Made by a program: the position numbers and the translations under genes. Shown piece after piece: positions 1 through 8,365 of a DNA stretch of 64,000 nucleotides; the first letter of the stretch is position 1, and every line of letters begins with the position of its first letter. A model generated the notes under the pieces. The model saw only the letters and a list, made by a program, of their open reading frames with translations. It ran no database searches and was not told the origin of the DNA. Source of the DNA: Caryophanales bacterium UBA6768 (lineage in GTDB: Bacteria; Bacillota; Bacilli; Bacillales_D; Amphibacillaceae); contig DKGO01000199.1 in the NCBI GenBank assembly GCA_002453315.1, positions 1 to 64,000 on the forward strand, written 5' to 3'.

Positions 1-874
1 CAAAATCAACAATACCAGTTCCCTCCTCATGGGTAGTTCTCGCACCACTTCTACCGACTGTATGTCCATTGGCTAATAATTTAATCCCAAACAGCGATCC
101 ACTTACATTAACATTTGAATTTTCAATCCCTTTAATACTCCCTTTCACAAGTGTCATCGTTGGTGAGGCTGTTACTGTTTCAATCGTTAATGTACCGATA
201 CCTAGCGGAATCGACTCATTGATTGGGACATCCAAACTTGCTTGCATCGCTTTATTCGGGTCATGTGGAAAGGTCAATTCTTTAAAATCATCCGTTTCAA
301 AATTCCATATAACCAGTTTTAGTTTTTTTGCCATTGGATGTACAGCACTATAATGATAAATCCCTCTTTGTTCTGTCCCTAAATCATTGATTCTTGATAT
401 TCCGGAACTAGCTGTTGCTCTCGTGTTAAAACCCGAAATGGCTCCCAAATTATATTTGCTAGTATCAAATTGATCTAAACCATCTGGAGCCGAAAAGGTA
501 TAAAATAACACAAGTTGATTAGGGTCTGTCATAATTCCATTAACAGTGAAAAATAAACCTTTTTCTAATTCGATTGTTTCTTCTATTACTTGCCCTTTTT
601 CTTCATCATTTAATATCCCAACTGTGCCGTAAATATGATCAAATCCAAGTATCTTTTTACCGTAATAGGCAAGACTTTGATGATTATATGCTATGAGTGA
701 GATTAAAATTACTGCAACGAAAACGCTAATATATTGGGCAATTTGTTTAAAACGGTTTTTTCTTGTCGGGGTTTTTTCCAGTTTGACTTCCATCTGTTCC
801 ACTAAATCATCGGGCACGTAAACCTGTTGTAATTGATGTTTAATATGATTGATTCTTTTATCTATTTCACTCAT
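1..874 (-). CDS. DUF4179-type anti-sigma factor (C-terminus beyond window)
   Basis: The reading frame is open from an ATG at 872-874 to the window edge, so 291 codons are visible and the end is missing. The protein has a short charged cytoplasmic head (about residues 1-45), one membrane segment (about 46-65, rich in I/V/S/L) and a long extracytoplasmic part. This layout, and its position directly after an ECF sigma gene with the ATG overlapping the sigma stop by 8 bases, fits the DUF4179 anti-sigma family that holds the sigma factor at the membrane. Translational coupling is likely. The signal sensed cannot be read from the sequence. Confidence 0.8.
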   Translation of the reverse strand, partial: MSEIDKRINHIKHQLQQVYVPDDLVEQMEVKLEKTPTRKNRFKQIAQYISVFVAVILISLIAYNHQSLAYYGKKILGFDHIYGTVGILNDEEKGQVIEETIELEKGLFFTVNGIMTDPNQLVLFYTFSAPDGLDQFDTSKYNLGAISGFNTRATASSGISRINDLGTEQRGIYHYSAVHPMAKKLKLVIWNFETDDFKELTFPHDPNKAMQASLDVPINESIPLGIGTLTIETVTASPTMTLVKGSIKGIENSNVNVSGSLFGIKLLANGHTVGRSGARTTHEEGTGIVDF

Positions 875-1391
875 TTTCTATTCTCCTTTCACTGTCTCGC
901 AATTTTTTAAGCGCATAAAACACCCTCGATTTAGCTGTCCCGACAGAAACCTCCATTATTTCCGCTACCATTTCATACGTATAATCGTGAACATATTTTA
1001 AAATAATTGCTTCTTTATGCACATCATTTAAATCTGTTAGCAATGATTCCATTTCCATTTTTAACGTTTCGTCAATTTCATCACTATGTTTCATGGCTTC
1101 ATTCGCAGCATTTTCAATTGGAATCACCTTATTCCGATCCCTTAATAAATCTTTACAATGATTCACCAAAATCGTCTTACTCCATGAATAAAAAGATGAT
1201 GAGTTTTTTAAATAGCTAATTTTATTGTATAAAGTGACAACCATTTCTGACATAGCATCTTTTGCATCATGTTCATTCAATACATAGGAATAGGCTAGCC
1301 GATAATAATCAGATTGTTGTTCAGTAATCAATTTCAACAATGCCTTTTTATTCCCTTTTTGTGCTTTTTTTACTAATCGAGTCACCTTCAT
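867..1391 (-). CDS. ECF-type RNA polymerase sigma factor
   Basis: 174 residues, the usual ECF size. Region 2 (about residues 10-90) has the AYSYVLNEHDAKDAMSE stretch typical of the core-binding and -10 recognition helices. Region 4 (about 120-170) has a helix-turn-helix ending in VSVGTAKSRVFYALKKL, where the TAKSR motif is a hallmark of sigma-70 region 4. There is no region 1.1 or 3. It is followed with an 8-base overlap by a membrane anti-sigma factor, so it probably directs a cell-envelope or stress regulon and its own operon. The closest B. subtilis groups are SigV/SigW-like; I do not assign one. Confidence 0.93.
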   Translation of the reverse strand: MKVTRLVKKAQKGNKKALLKLITEQQSDYYRLAYSYVLNEHDAKDAMSEMVVTLYNKISYLKNSSSFYSWSKTILVNHCKDLLRDRNKVIPIENAANEAMKHSDEIDETLKMEMESLLTDLNDVHKEAIILKYVHDYTYEMVAEIMEVSVGTAKSRVFYALKKLRDSERRIENE

Positions 1392-1472
1392 CTTCTCACC
1401 TCTCTACAAATAAGACTGCTCAATTCTTAAAAAGGTTCAAACTTTTGTAAAAATATTAATTTAAAAATAAAA

Positions 1473-1523
1473 CGAGCCACTTTACATCTCATTATATCTT
1501 ATCAAATCGATGTAAGTGACTCG
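1473..1523 (-). terminator. Rho-independent terminator after the yfkD-like gene
   Basis: Arms CGAGcCACTTtACATC (1473-1488) and GATGTAAGTGACTCG (1509-1523) pair with one mismatch and one bulge. Read on the minus strand the stem is followed by a T-rich tail, so it ends transcripts from the gene at 1606-2409. Confidence 0.75.
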
Positions 1524-1605
1524 AATATACAATTTTATCGTTATCATTTTCCATAAATAAAATTATGTAACGACCTTTTCCCTCTCCCTAATATTTGAAA
1601 AATTG

Positions 1606-2409
1606 TTACTTTAATTGAAAATCAAGCGAAACGTGATCTTGAATTGGTATCCAGGCACCAATGCTTTGCTTTGTCACATTTTTAATTTCAAGTTCTTTTT
1701 TAGACCCTTTTAGTTGAATATAGACCTCCCCAAAGACAATTTTACCCTTTTCATTTATTGCCGGCATGTAGGCATTTAAGTGTCCAATCTTCTTCACTGG
1801 AACATGATAATAGTTGTCTAACTTTGTGTTTTCCCCAACAACCGCCGTAAATGAAAGTGGTAATTTTGTTTTTTCCTTTGAATGATGCAGGATTAACTTT
1901 TTAATTGTTTCGGGTTGTGAAATTTTATTCGTTAACGCCCCACGAACTGATGCCTTTTTCTGTTGAATATAGCGAGCCTCTTGGACCTCTTTACCACCAA
2001 AATTATTAATTTCACTTTTGTTTATATGTTGGTAATCCCAATTGACCGTTGTACTTTCGGAACGATAATGGAGTGGCCATCTACCCAGATAAATATTAGC
2101 ACGATACCCGATAGCAAACGGGGTTGGCTTAATTGTTGTATCATTCATTAATTGAATTAATTCTGGATTTTCAATTGCCATTTCGATACTATTTAACAAA
2201 TCCTTCGTTTCATCATTTGGTTCAATGATTTCCAAATCTTCTGTTGTATTAGGGAAAGTATTAGATTTCGAAATTGACATCACATTTTTGGGTAAAGAAA
2301 AAGCCTCCTTTTTATTTTTTTCCGCTGCATCTATGTGACCTTCAGAAAACGATATCGTTGTTAAATAAAGCAGGCCTATAAAAATTATCAATTTCATTAC
2401 ACGTTGCAT
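1606..2409 (-). CDS. yfkD: YfkD-like secreted protein
   Basis: 267 residues with an N-terminal signal-type hydrophobic segment (about residues 5-20) and no further membrane span. The core (IGYRANIYLGRWPL, then VNWDYQHIN, HLNAYMPAINEKGK and IGAWIPIQDHVS near the end) matches what I recall of B. subtilis YfkD, a conserved Bacillaceae protein of unknown function. It stands alone between two terminator-like regions, with the yfkJIH homologues about 4 kb away, so the wider yfk neighbourhood is partly kept. Function is not known. Confidence 0.8.
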   Translation of the reverse strand: MQRVMKLIIFIGLLYLTTISFSEGHIDAAEKNKKEAFSLPKNVMSISKSNTFPNTTEDLEIIEPNDETKDLLNSIEMAIENPELIQLMNDTTIKPTPFAIGYRANIYLGRWPLHYRSESTTVNWDYQHINKSEINNFGGKEVQEARYIQQKKASVRGALTNKISQPETIKKLILHHSKEKTKLPLSFTAVVGENTKLDNYYHVPVKKIGHLNAYMPAINEKGKIVFGEVYIQLKGSKKELEIKNVTKQSIGAWIPIQDHVSLDFQLK

Positions 2410-2537
2410 CTTTTTTCCGCCCCTTTAACTAATATTAGCGACACTTTTCTATTCTATTTTTTACTGAAATGTTTTATTTATGTATATTTTTAAATAATTA
2501 ACTTAAATTTTTATATACACTTACTAAAAATCTCGCC

Positions 2538-2889
2538 TTTGCTCATTTGAAAAACACATTATTAGCATTTTCATCGGAGCAAATTGCCTTTGCTCATTTG
2601 AAAAACACATTATCAGCATTTTCATCGGAGCAAGTTCCCTTTGCTCATTTGAAAAACGCATTATCAGCATTTTCATCGGAGCAAGTTGCCTTTGCTCATT
2701 TGAAAAACGTATTATTAGCATTTTCATCGGAGCAAGCAAGTTGCCTTTGCTCATTTGAAAAACGCATTATCAGCATTTTCATCGGAGCAAGTTGCCTTTG
2801 CTCATTTGAAAAACGCATTATCAGCATTTTCATCGGAGCAAATTGCCTTTGCTCATTTGAAAAACACATTATCCGTATTTTCATCGGAA
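2538..2889. repeat. Tandem array 1: seven units, 51-bp period
   Basis: Units begin (TTTGCTCATT) at 2538, 2589, 2640, 2691, 2746, 2797 and 2848. All steps are 51 bp except one of 55 that contains an extra CAAG. Copies differ at only a few positions. Each unit contains an imperfect dyad: TTGCTC pairs with GAGCAA and, inside a 3x3 internal loop, TGAAAA pairs with TTTTCA. Because 51 is a multiple of three, the array is open in several frames on both strands, but those frames are repetitive and have no ribosome site, so I do not call them genes. Confidence 0.95.
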
Positions 2890-2890
2890 G

Positions 2891-3036
2891 AGAAGGTGTA
2901 TTGCACAAGCAAGAGATATAATGTCTGGAAAAAACTTTACTACCAACGTACGGTTGTTGAAAGATTGATTGTCGCCTATTTGAATGATAATATTCGCTAC
3001 CGACTGGAAAACGTACCAATTTATAAATACTGTTAA
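2891..3036 (+). pseudogene. Possible transposase C-terminal remnant
   Basis: Directly after array 1 the plus strand encodes about 45 residues including WKKLYYQRTVVERL and RLENVPIYKY, then a stop. Motifs of the form W-x-x-L-Y-x-x-R-(T/S)-x-V-E-R occur at the C-terminal end of DDE transposases of the IS4/IS1182 type. No start, no upstream catalytic part and no terminal inverted repeats are visible, so at best it is a short relic whose 5' side was replaced by the repeat array. Confidence 0.4.
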
Positions 3037-3074
3037 GGTTTTTTAAAAAGCCATTTGAAATTGATTCAACTAAA

Positions 3075-3122
3075 ATAAAAAAGTACTTGCATGTCGGTAT
3101 TTTTCCAAACATAACAAGTACT
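3075..3122 (-). terminator. Terminator after the ASCH pseudogene
   Basis: AGTACTTG (3082-3089) pairs perfectly with CAAGTACT (3115-3122). On the minus strand the stem is followed by a run of six T and more T-rich sequence (3075-3082). Confidence 0.8.
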
Positions 3123-3150
3123 AGATTAAATTCTAACGTAAAAAACAGCT

Positions 3151-3600
3151 TCAAATCCCACCCATATCAATTAATTCGAATCTTTCACAAACCAACAACA
3201 GATCTTCCGAAAATTCAATTCCTATCGTTGCCAATTCCTTTTTAAAAAATTGCTCATGTACCTCCCACCAATATCGATAAGTTCTATCGCCTTCTCCTTC
3301 CGAAATGGCAAAGTCCTCACTTACTTCATTCATTGGTGTGATTGTCACCTCCGTTGTCTTTGTCAATGCAACAGGTCGTTCATCACCGTTTAAAATGATA
3401 TTATATTCCCCTACTTTCGGAATTGGCTCATCTTCAACTTTATAAAATACAAGTGCTGAACAAGTGGCCGTTTTAATCCCGTTCACTACGAGATTTGCTA
3501 ATTTATCTGTATGAACACCGAACTGCTAGGCATTAACAGAGTCAGGTGGTTTCTCATCTTGCCAATATTGTTGCCAATATGCTTGTGTGGCCTGATTCAT
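3151..3600 (-). pseudogene. ASCH-domain protein, interrupted by an internal TAG
   Basis: A frame of 149 codons starts at ATG 3598-3600 behind a GGGAGG ribosome site and would encode a full ASCH-domain protein (RNA- or nucleotide-binding fold; motifs GIKTATCSA, PKVGEYNIILNG, EGEGDRTYRYWWEVH, VCERFEL). Codon 25, at 3526-3528, is TAG. The flanking residues are VNA-stop-QFG, and ASCH proteins of this group usually have Trp there (A-W-x-FG), so a single TGG to TAG change explains it. The rest of the frame is intact, which suggests recent inactivation or a sequencing error. A GTG at 3486 could restart translation but has no visible ribosome site. Confidence 0.82.
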
Positions 3601-3645
3601 CTTTTCCCCATCCTCCCGTTAACACTTAATAAATTCTTCGGGAGC

Positions 3646-4875
3646 CTACTTCCCATGTAGTGACCGTACTGCTGCAACTAATCGATCAATTTCTTCTACT
3701 GTATTGTAAGGTGCTATTCCCGCACGAATTAATTCCCCATTTGGTACCTTTAAAGCATGTAATAAATTTTTTGCATAAAAGTTGCCAAACTCCACATGGA
3801 TAGCAAAGTCTTGCGCTAAATAGTGACTAGCTAAATTAGCTTCCATCGACGTTAGACGAAATGCTACTGTTGGCGTTTTTAACACATCTTCCCCTGCTTC
3901 GTATAAAACGACATGATCGATTTCTGCTAATCCTTTTCGTAGTCGATCTGCCAAATAAGCCTCATATAAACTCAACTTTTGATAAGCTGTCGTTAAAGTT
4001 TGACGTAAATCGCTACCTTCCCCTAGTTGGCCAATAAATTTTATCGCTTCAGTTACTCCTATTAATCCTTCAAAATTCAATGTTCCTGTTTCCAATCTTT
4101 GTGGCCCTTGACTTGGTGCTGGTTCCACTTTAAATGGTATTAACGAATCCAACAGTGAAGTCTGAATAGCGGCAAAGCCAATATGAGGACCGAAAAATTT
4201 ATATGCCGATCCTAAAATAATATCAGCACCTAATTGATTAAAATCGATTAAGAAATGTGGAATAGCATGCACAGCATCAACAACCGTTATAGCACCAACT
4301 TCTTTAGCCCGTTGTAAAATCGGCCTGATATCATTAACAGTGCCTATCGCATTAGAAGCAAGACCTACAGCAACTAATTTGGTAGATTGATTGATTATCC
4401 TATCAAGATTTTCATCATTCAAAGTCTTTGTAGATGTGTCTACAGGAATGATTTGCACTTGAGCCCCTTTTGCCTCGGCTGCTAACCGCCATGGGTCGAC
4501 ATTTGCATGATGATCCATTTCAGTAATGACAACTGAATCATTGTCATTCCAAAATCTACTCAAGGTATGTGACAAGGAAAAAGCTAATGACGTCATATTC
4601 GCTCCAAAGACAATATTTTCTTTCTCTGATCCCATTAAATTAGCGACATGCTCCCTGGCGTGATTAACGATGATAGCTGTTTCCCTAGATGTTGGCGAGA
4701 CACCACCTAAATTGGCCACACCATTTTTCATATAGGTTGCCATAGCATCGACAACGGATTTTGCCACTTGCGTACCACCCGGAGCATCAAAATAACTAAC
4801 AAATTGATCATTTTCAATTCGTTGTGTAGCTGGAAATTCATCTCGTATCATGTCAATAGGAAAATTAATCGGCAT
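3646..4875 (-). CDS. Cysteine desulfurase-like PLP protein lacking the catalytic Cys
   Basis: 409 residues, fold-type I aminotransferase family. Visible cofactor residues are His122-His123 (TEMDHHAN), Asp200 and His203 (VVDAVHA) and the Schiff-base Lys226 (GSAYKFFGPH). In true SufS/NifS enzymes a loop near the C-terminus carries the persulfide Cys; here the matching stretch reads HVEFGNFYAKNL without Cys. This matches the class annotated as cysteine-desulfurase-like (VC1184 group), whose reaction is not settled. It begins behind a G-rich ribosome site. There is no sufB/iscU neighbour. It probably acts on another amino or sulfur substrate, but this is open. Confidence 0.85.
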   Translation of the reverse strand: MPINFPIDMIRDEFPATQRIENDQFVSYFDAPGGTQVAKSVVDAMATYMKNGVANLGGVSPTSRETAIIVNHAREHVANLMGSEKENIVFGANMTSLAFSLSHTLSRFWNDNDSVVITEMDHHANVDPWRLAAEAKGAQVQIIPVDTSTKTLNDENLDRIINQSTKLVAVGLASNAIGTVNDIRPILQRAKEVGAITVVDAVHAIPHFLIDFNQLGADIILGSAYKFFGPHIGFAAIQTSLLDSLIPFKVEPAPSQGPQRLETGTLNFEGLIGVTEAIKFIGQLGEGSDLRQTLTTAYQKLSLYEAYLADRLRKGLAEIDHVVLYEAGEDVLKTPTVAFRLTSMEANLASHYLAQDFAIHVEFGNFYAKNLLHALKVPNGELIRAGIAPYNTVEEIDRLVAAVRSLHGK

Positions 4876-4946
4876 TCCTAAGCCCCCCGTATATCATTTA
4901 CTTTATTTCATCTTGATTAATTGATTATGTCTATTTATCATGTCAA

Positions 4947-5333
4947 TTAATCATTTAAGATGACAAGTTTTTCTTCGATATCGATAGAATCTTCAACAGA
5001 CTGAATCATGCTACAATGATTTCTGGCAACCTCTAAATTTCTTTGTAGCTTTTGTTCATTTAAATTTTCACCTTTCACTTCAAACGTTAACACCATTTTT
5101 TCCACTCGATTTGCTTTACTCTCATTCCGGCTTATTTCTACTGATATTTTAAATGCTTCAACAGGTAATCTTTGCTTCTCAAAAATGGTCCTAAATACAG
5201 CACCACTACAACTAGCGATGGACGAGACAAGTAATTCAACTGGTCGATATCCTATCGCCTCGTCCCTTGAAATCGTCAAAGTACCATGCCCTAAATTGGC
5301 TTCTACTCTATCTTTTTTAAATATATATTCCAA
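4947..5333 (-). CDS. OsmC/Ohr family peroxiredoxin-like protein
   Basis: The family's two reactive cysteines are present, in SSIASCSGAVF (Cys42 from this start) and ARNHCSMIQ (Cys107), separated by a typical OsmC beta-sheet core. These proteins reduce hydroperoxides or act in osmotic/oxidative stress in the cytoplasm. I chose the TTG at 5331-5333 because AGGGAG lies nine bases upstream; the frame also extends to another TTG at 5363, which has no ribosome site. The gene may be transcribed with the PLP gene downstream of it, 70 bp away. Confidence 0.85.
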   Translation of the reverse strand: MEYIFKKDRVEANLGHGTLTISRDEAIGYRPVELLVSSIASCSGAVFRTIFEKQRLPVEAFKISVEISRNESKANRVEKMVLTFEVKGENLNEQKLQRNLEVARNHCSMIQSVEDSIDIEEKLVILND

Positions 5334-5423
5334 CCATATCAACTCCCTGTCACTATCATGCAATATTATTGGTTATTACGTCAACGTTTGCGCTTATACT
5401 ATTTAGTGCCATTTTAAGAAACA

Positions 5424-5471
5424 TTAAAAAAATACTTTAAAAATAATGATTTAATCATCACTTCCAAAGTA
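5424..5471 (-). terminator. Terminator after the yfkH-like gene
   Basis: On the minus strand TACTTT...ATGATT-A-AATCAT...AAAGTA forms a hairpin with an internal loop and is followed by a run of seven T (plus-strand A run at 5424-5432). Confidence 0.65.
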
Positions 5472-5490
5472 CCTTTCATAAAATCTTGAA

Positions 5491-6312
5491 TCACTGACGT
5501 TGGCGATCATGTACATAGGCATTGACCACCCCACCTGTCGTAATAATGACACCAGATAAATAAAACCAAATCATTAAAACAATGACAGCACCTAAACTAC
5601 CATATGCAGCCGAATAGTTACCAAGCGTGTTCACATAATATGAAAAGGCTAATGATGTTAATTGCCATCCTATCGTTGCAAACGTGGCTCCCCAGACAGT
5701 GTGGCGCCATTTAATTTTAATATTCGGACCTAGTCTATATAACATTAAAAATACGATAAAAAATGTAACAGAAGTAGCGATCCATCTTAACAAATTCCAT
5801 GACTGAATAAAAGTTTCCGATAATCCGATCAAATTAAATAATTGTTGACCTATTAATTCACCAAATACTTGTAATAACAGTGCCATACCAATGACAAAAA
5901 CCATTAAAATCATCAGTCCGATTGAAATGATTCTTGAAAAGATAAACGAACGGTCGTTTTCCACATTAAATGCCTGATTAAATGACTTTTTTACTGCATT
6001 AAACCCATTGGAGGCAGACCATAACGTTCCAATAATACCTATAGATAGCAGACTACCACTTCTACTGTTAATAATGGTCGTTAAATTACTTTCAATCAAT
6101 TGTTTTACTTGTTCTGGTAAATAAATATCTAACGTCTCCATGACGGCATTTTCATCAATTGGAAAATAGCCTAGTAACGTAATTAAGAATAACAGGAAAG
6201 GAAATAAAGATAGTAAAAAAAAGTACGCTAATTGTGCAGATAAACCTGATACATCTGCATCTCCTAACCGCCGAACCATTTCTTTACTAAATTCAATCAA
6301 TTTAGCCATCAT
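5491..6312 (-). CDS. yfkH: YihY/BrkB-family membrane protein (YfkH-like)
   Basis: 273 residues with about six membrane segments, starting with the family-typical sequence VSGLSAQLAYFFLLSLFPFLLF near residues 20-42 and ending with AAYGSLGAVIVLMIWFYLSGVII. The family was once called ribonuclease BN by mistake; its function is unknown. It is the last gene of a close set with a YtxH-like protein and a low-molecular-weight phosphatase, the same order as yfkJ-yfkI-yfkH in B. subtilis, where the operon belongs to the general stress response. Gaps are 22 and 9 bases, and a terminator follows. Confidence 0.88.
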   Translation of the reverse strand: MMAKLIEFSKEMVRRLGDADVSGLSAQLAYFFLLSLFPFLLFLITLLGYFPIDENAVMETLDIYLPEQVKQLIESNLTTIINSRSGSLLSIGIIGTLWSASNGFNAVKKSFNQAFNVENDRSFIFSRIISIGLMILMVFVIGMALLLQVFGELIGQQLFNLIGLSETFIQSWNLLRWIATSVTFFIVFLMLYRLGPNIKIKWRHTVWGATFATIGWQLTSLAFSYYVNTLGNYSAAYGSLGAVIVLMIWFYLSGVIITTGGVVNAYVHDRQRQ

Positions 6313-6334
6313 TCACTTCCTTTCAACGGAAATG

Positions 6335-6616
6335 CTACTTTTTCGAAAATTTATTGATGGTTTTATCCACTTGTTCTAAGGCGTTAAAGGCACTTTCTCT
6401 ATTTTGGGATACTTTCTCATCAATTAATTCAGCTGTTTCTTTTAGATTCCCAATAAACTCAGCAGGGTTATTAGCGAAATAAACCACTTTCTCCCCTGTA
6501 TTACTTGCTAATGCTTTTGCATATTCACGTGCATCTTTATTTGATAAACTAATTAATCCTCCCAAAATTGCACCCGAAATAACAGCTGTCCAAAAATTTC
6601 TACCACCCATTTTCAC
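6335..6616 (-). CDS. yfkI: YtxH-like small general stress protein (YfkI-like)
   Basis: 93 residues: one N-terminal membrane segment rich in Gly/Ala (FWTAVISGAILGGLISL, about residues 7-23) followed by an amphipathic, charged helical region, the YtxH layout. It sits between the phosphatase and the YihY-type gene, as yfkI does in B. subtilis. The molecular role is unknown. The name rests on gene order and architecture more than on sequence identity. Confidence 0.7.
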   Translation of the reverse strand: MKMGGRNFWTAVISGAILGGLISLSNKDAREYAKALASNTGEKVVYFANNPAEFIGNLKETAELIDEKVSQNRESAFNALEQVDKTINKFSKK

Positions 6617-6625
6617 CGTCTCCTT

Positions 6626-7096
6626 TCATGATAAATGTTCTTTTATAATCTCTTGTAACAATTGGTCACTAGCATCATTGATTAATTCATACGTATAATC
6701 GAAATCACCAGTGTAATATGGATCAGGAACATCCGTAACATTCGAATTTTTTTGATAAGATAATAATTTTTTAACCACTATTTTATTAGATATCGAAAAG
6801 GTCTTTCTTACATCATTTAAATTTGATTCATCCATCACAATGATATAATTAAATTCATCAAAATCAGTCTGTTTCAGTTGTCTAGCAACTTGACCTGCAT
6901 AACTGATAGCCAAATCATCAAGTTTAGCCCTTGTGCCATCATGTGGCTGCTTCCCTTCATGCCATGATGCTGTACCTGCGGAATCCACCATTATTTTGTC
7001 GGCTAGCCCTACTTCGTTTACTTTATGACGAAACACTGCCTCAGCCATCGGAGAACGACAAATATTTCCTAAGCAAACAAACAACACTTTCACCAT
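6626..7096 (-). CDS. yfkJ: Low-molecular-weight protein-tyrosine phosphatase (YfkJ-like)
   Basis: 156 residues, usual family length. The P-loop CX5R(S/T) is visible at residues 8-15 (CLGNICRS) and the general-acid Asp lies in DVPDPYY. Such enzymes remove phosphate from Tyr (or Arg) residues in the cytoplasm. The gene starts 24 bases after the SRAP gene and is followed 9 bases later by the YtxH-like gene, so all four genes at 5491-7792 are probably one transcript. Confidence 0.93.
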   Translation of the reverse strand: MVKVLFVCLGNICRSPMAEAVFRHKVNEVGLADKIMVDSAGTASWHEGKQPHDGTRAKLDDLAISYAGQVARQLKQTDFDEFNYIIVMDESNLNDVRKTFSISNKIVVKKLLSYQKNSNVTDVPDPYYTGDFDYTYELINDASDQLLQEIIKEHLS

Positions 7097-7120
7097 TAAT
7101 TCACATACCCCTCTTCGGTT

Positions 7121-7792
7121 TTAATTGACTGCTACTGGTTGAATACATCCTTCATCATTATTTTTCACATAATTTACGTATGTACTCACCGGATATGCTT
7201 TCATCGATTCAGCTGACAAAGATTGTATATATGAATGGACATCCTTCCGATTGTCAAAATCTTTTTCTAACCAAGTACTTTCTTCAGACTTCGGTAAAAT
7301 AATTGGCATCCGATGGTGGATTCCACTCATAAATTCGTTAGCATCTTTCGTTAACATCGTACAAGTAAATAATGGTTCATTTCCCTTATCCCATTTATCC
7401 CAAAGTCCAGCAAAGGCAAATAATTCACGGTCTGCTAACTGAATTCGTTGGGGGACTTTTCCATCAGAAGTTTTTTGCCATTCATAAAAACTATCAGCAA
7501 TAATTAAACATCGCTTCCTTAATAATAAGTGTTTGAAACTTGGTTTTTCATGGATTGTTTCACTACGAGCATTAATCATTTTATTGCCAATCTTAGCATC
7601 TTTTGACCAAAAGGGGACAAGCCCCCATTTAATATATCCTGCTCTCCTCTTTTCACCATCATAAATTATCGCTAGAACTTGTTGTCCTGGAGCTATATTA
7701 TAGCTTGGATAATAATTGTCTATAACCTGTTCTAATTGAAAGCGACTTTTTATTTTCAATTCATCAGCAAGTAACGTATATCGTCCACACAT
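7121..7792 (-). CDS. SOS response-associated peptidase (SRAP/HMCES family)
   Basis: 223 residues beginning MCGRYTL, so Cys2 becomes the N-terminal residue after Met removal; this Cys forms the thiazolidine cross-link to abasic sites in single-stranded DNA. Other family landmarks are SYNIAPGQ, the NARSET motif, DSFYEWQ with the catalytic Glu, and GIHHRMPI with the active-site His. No LexA box is evident in the short upstream region. It heads the yfkJIH block here, which may tie abasic-site repair to the stress operon (inference). Confidence 0.95.
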   Translation of the reverse strand: MCGRYTLLADELKIKSRFQLEQVIDNYYPSYNIAPGQQVLAIIYDGEKRRAGYIKWGLVPFWSKDAKIGNKMINARSETIHEKPSFKHLLLRKRCLIIADSFYEWQKTSDGKVPQRIQLADRELFAFAGLWDKWDKGNEPLFTCTMLTKDANEFMSGIHHRMPIILPKSEESTWLEKDFDNRKDVHSYIQSLSAESMKAYPVSTYVNYVKNNDEGCIQPVAVN

Positions 7793-7833
7793 TCCAATTG
7801 CCTCCTTAAAAATAATGTTGACAGTTTAACATC

Positions 7834-8349
7834 TCAAATAGAGGACTCATGAACAACCCGGGTATTTCCAAGCATATCATGAAGTCCTTGTTTTTCATTC
7901 GTAAATCCGATGATGACATAAAGTACTTTCAAAATGAGAAAAGCATTATAAATAAAACGACCAATTACTTCCCGAAATACTACATCAAACCATGTCATGG
8001 AATTTCCATGATTTCCGTGGTGAACCACTTTTAAACCAAAAATCATTTTCCCGATCGTCTGACCGAAAAATTTTGTCATGAATAAAAAATAAGCATAATA
8101 AATTACAGCTGCTACAATACCATTCCACGTCCACACCCATAAATCAATAGGCATTCCGTTATTAATAAACTTAAATGGACTTAATAAAAAGCTATTCACA
8201 CCAAACAGCACAATAATATCGAACAAATAAGCCCAGAATCGCATCCAAAAACCAGCATATCGATATTGGTTGAATTGATCCTCTTTGGTACGATTTTCGC
8301 CATTAGGAGGTATCACCATCTCATTTTCCTGTTCTGTCACTATATCCAA
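7834..8349 (-). CDS. yteJ: RDD-family membrane protein (YteJ-like)
   Basis: 171 residues. The RDD signature appears as GFWMRFWAYLFDIIVL (about residues 33-48), with further membrane segments near 50-70, 75-95 and 130-150 and a conserved FGQTIGKMIFGLKVV loop. It follows sppA by 16 bases, as yteJ follows sppA in B. subtilis, where the pair acts in resistance to membrane-active peptides. The N-terminal 30 residues are hydrophilic and acidic. Confidence 0.88.
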   Translation of the reverse strand: MDIVTEQENEMVIPPNGENRTKEDQFNQYRYAGFWMRFWAYLFDIIVLFGVNSFLLSPFKFINNGMPIDLWVWTWNGIVAAVIYYAYFLFMTKFFGQTIGKMIFGLKVVHHGNHGNSMTWFDVVFREVIGRFIYNAFLILKVLYVIIGFTNEKQGLHDMLGNTRVVHESSI

Positions 8350-8365
8350 TGGATTCCCTCCTCAA

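Noticed and set aside
1392..1472. Autoregulatory ECF promoter before the sigma gene
   Set aside because: A TGAACC-type -35 word is present but no matching CGTC/CGTA -10 at the right spacing, so I do not list it.
2524..3036. Several open frames of 76-152 codons on both strands across array 1
   Set aside because: They arise because a 51-bp unit is a multiple of three. They repeat the same 17 codons, lack ribosome sites and overlap each other.
3151..3486. A shorter ASCH protein starting at GTG 3486
   Set aside because: There is no ribosome site before it and it would lack the N-terminal part of the fold; an interrupted gene from 3600 fits better.
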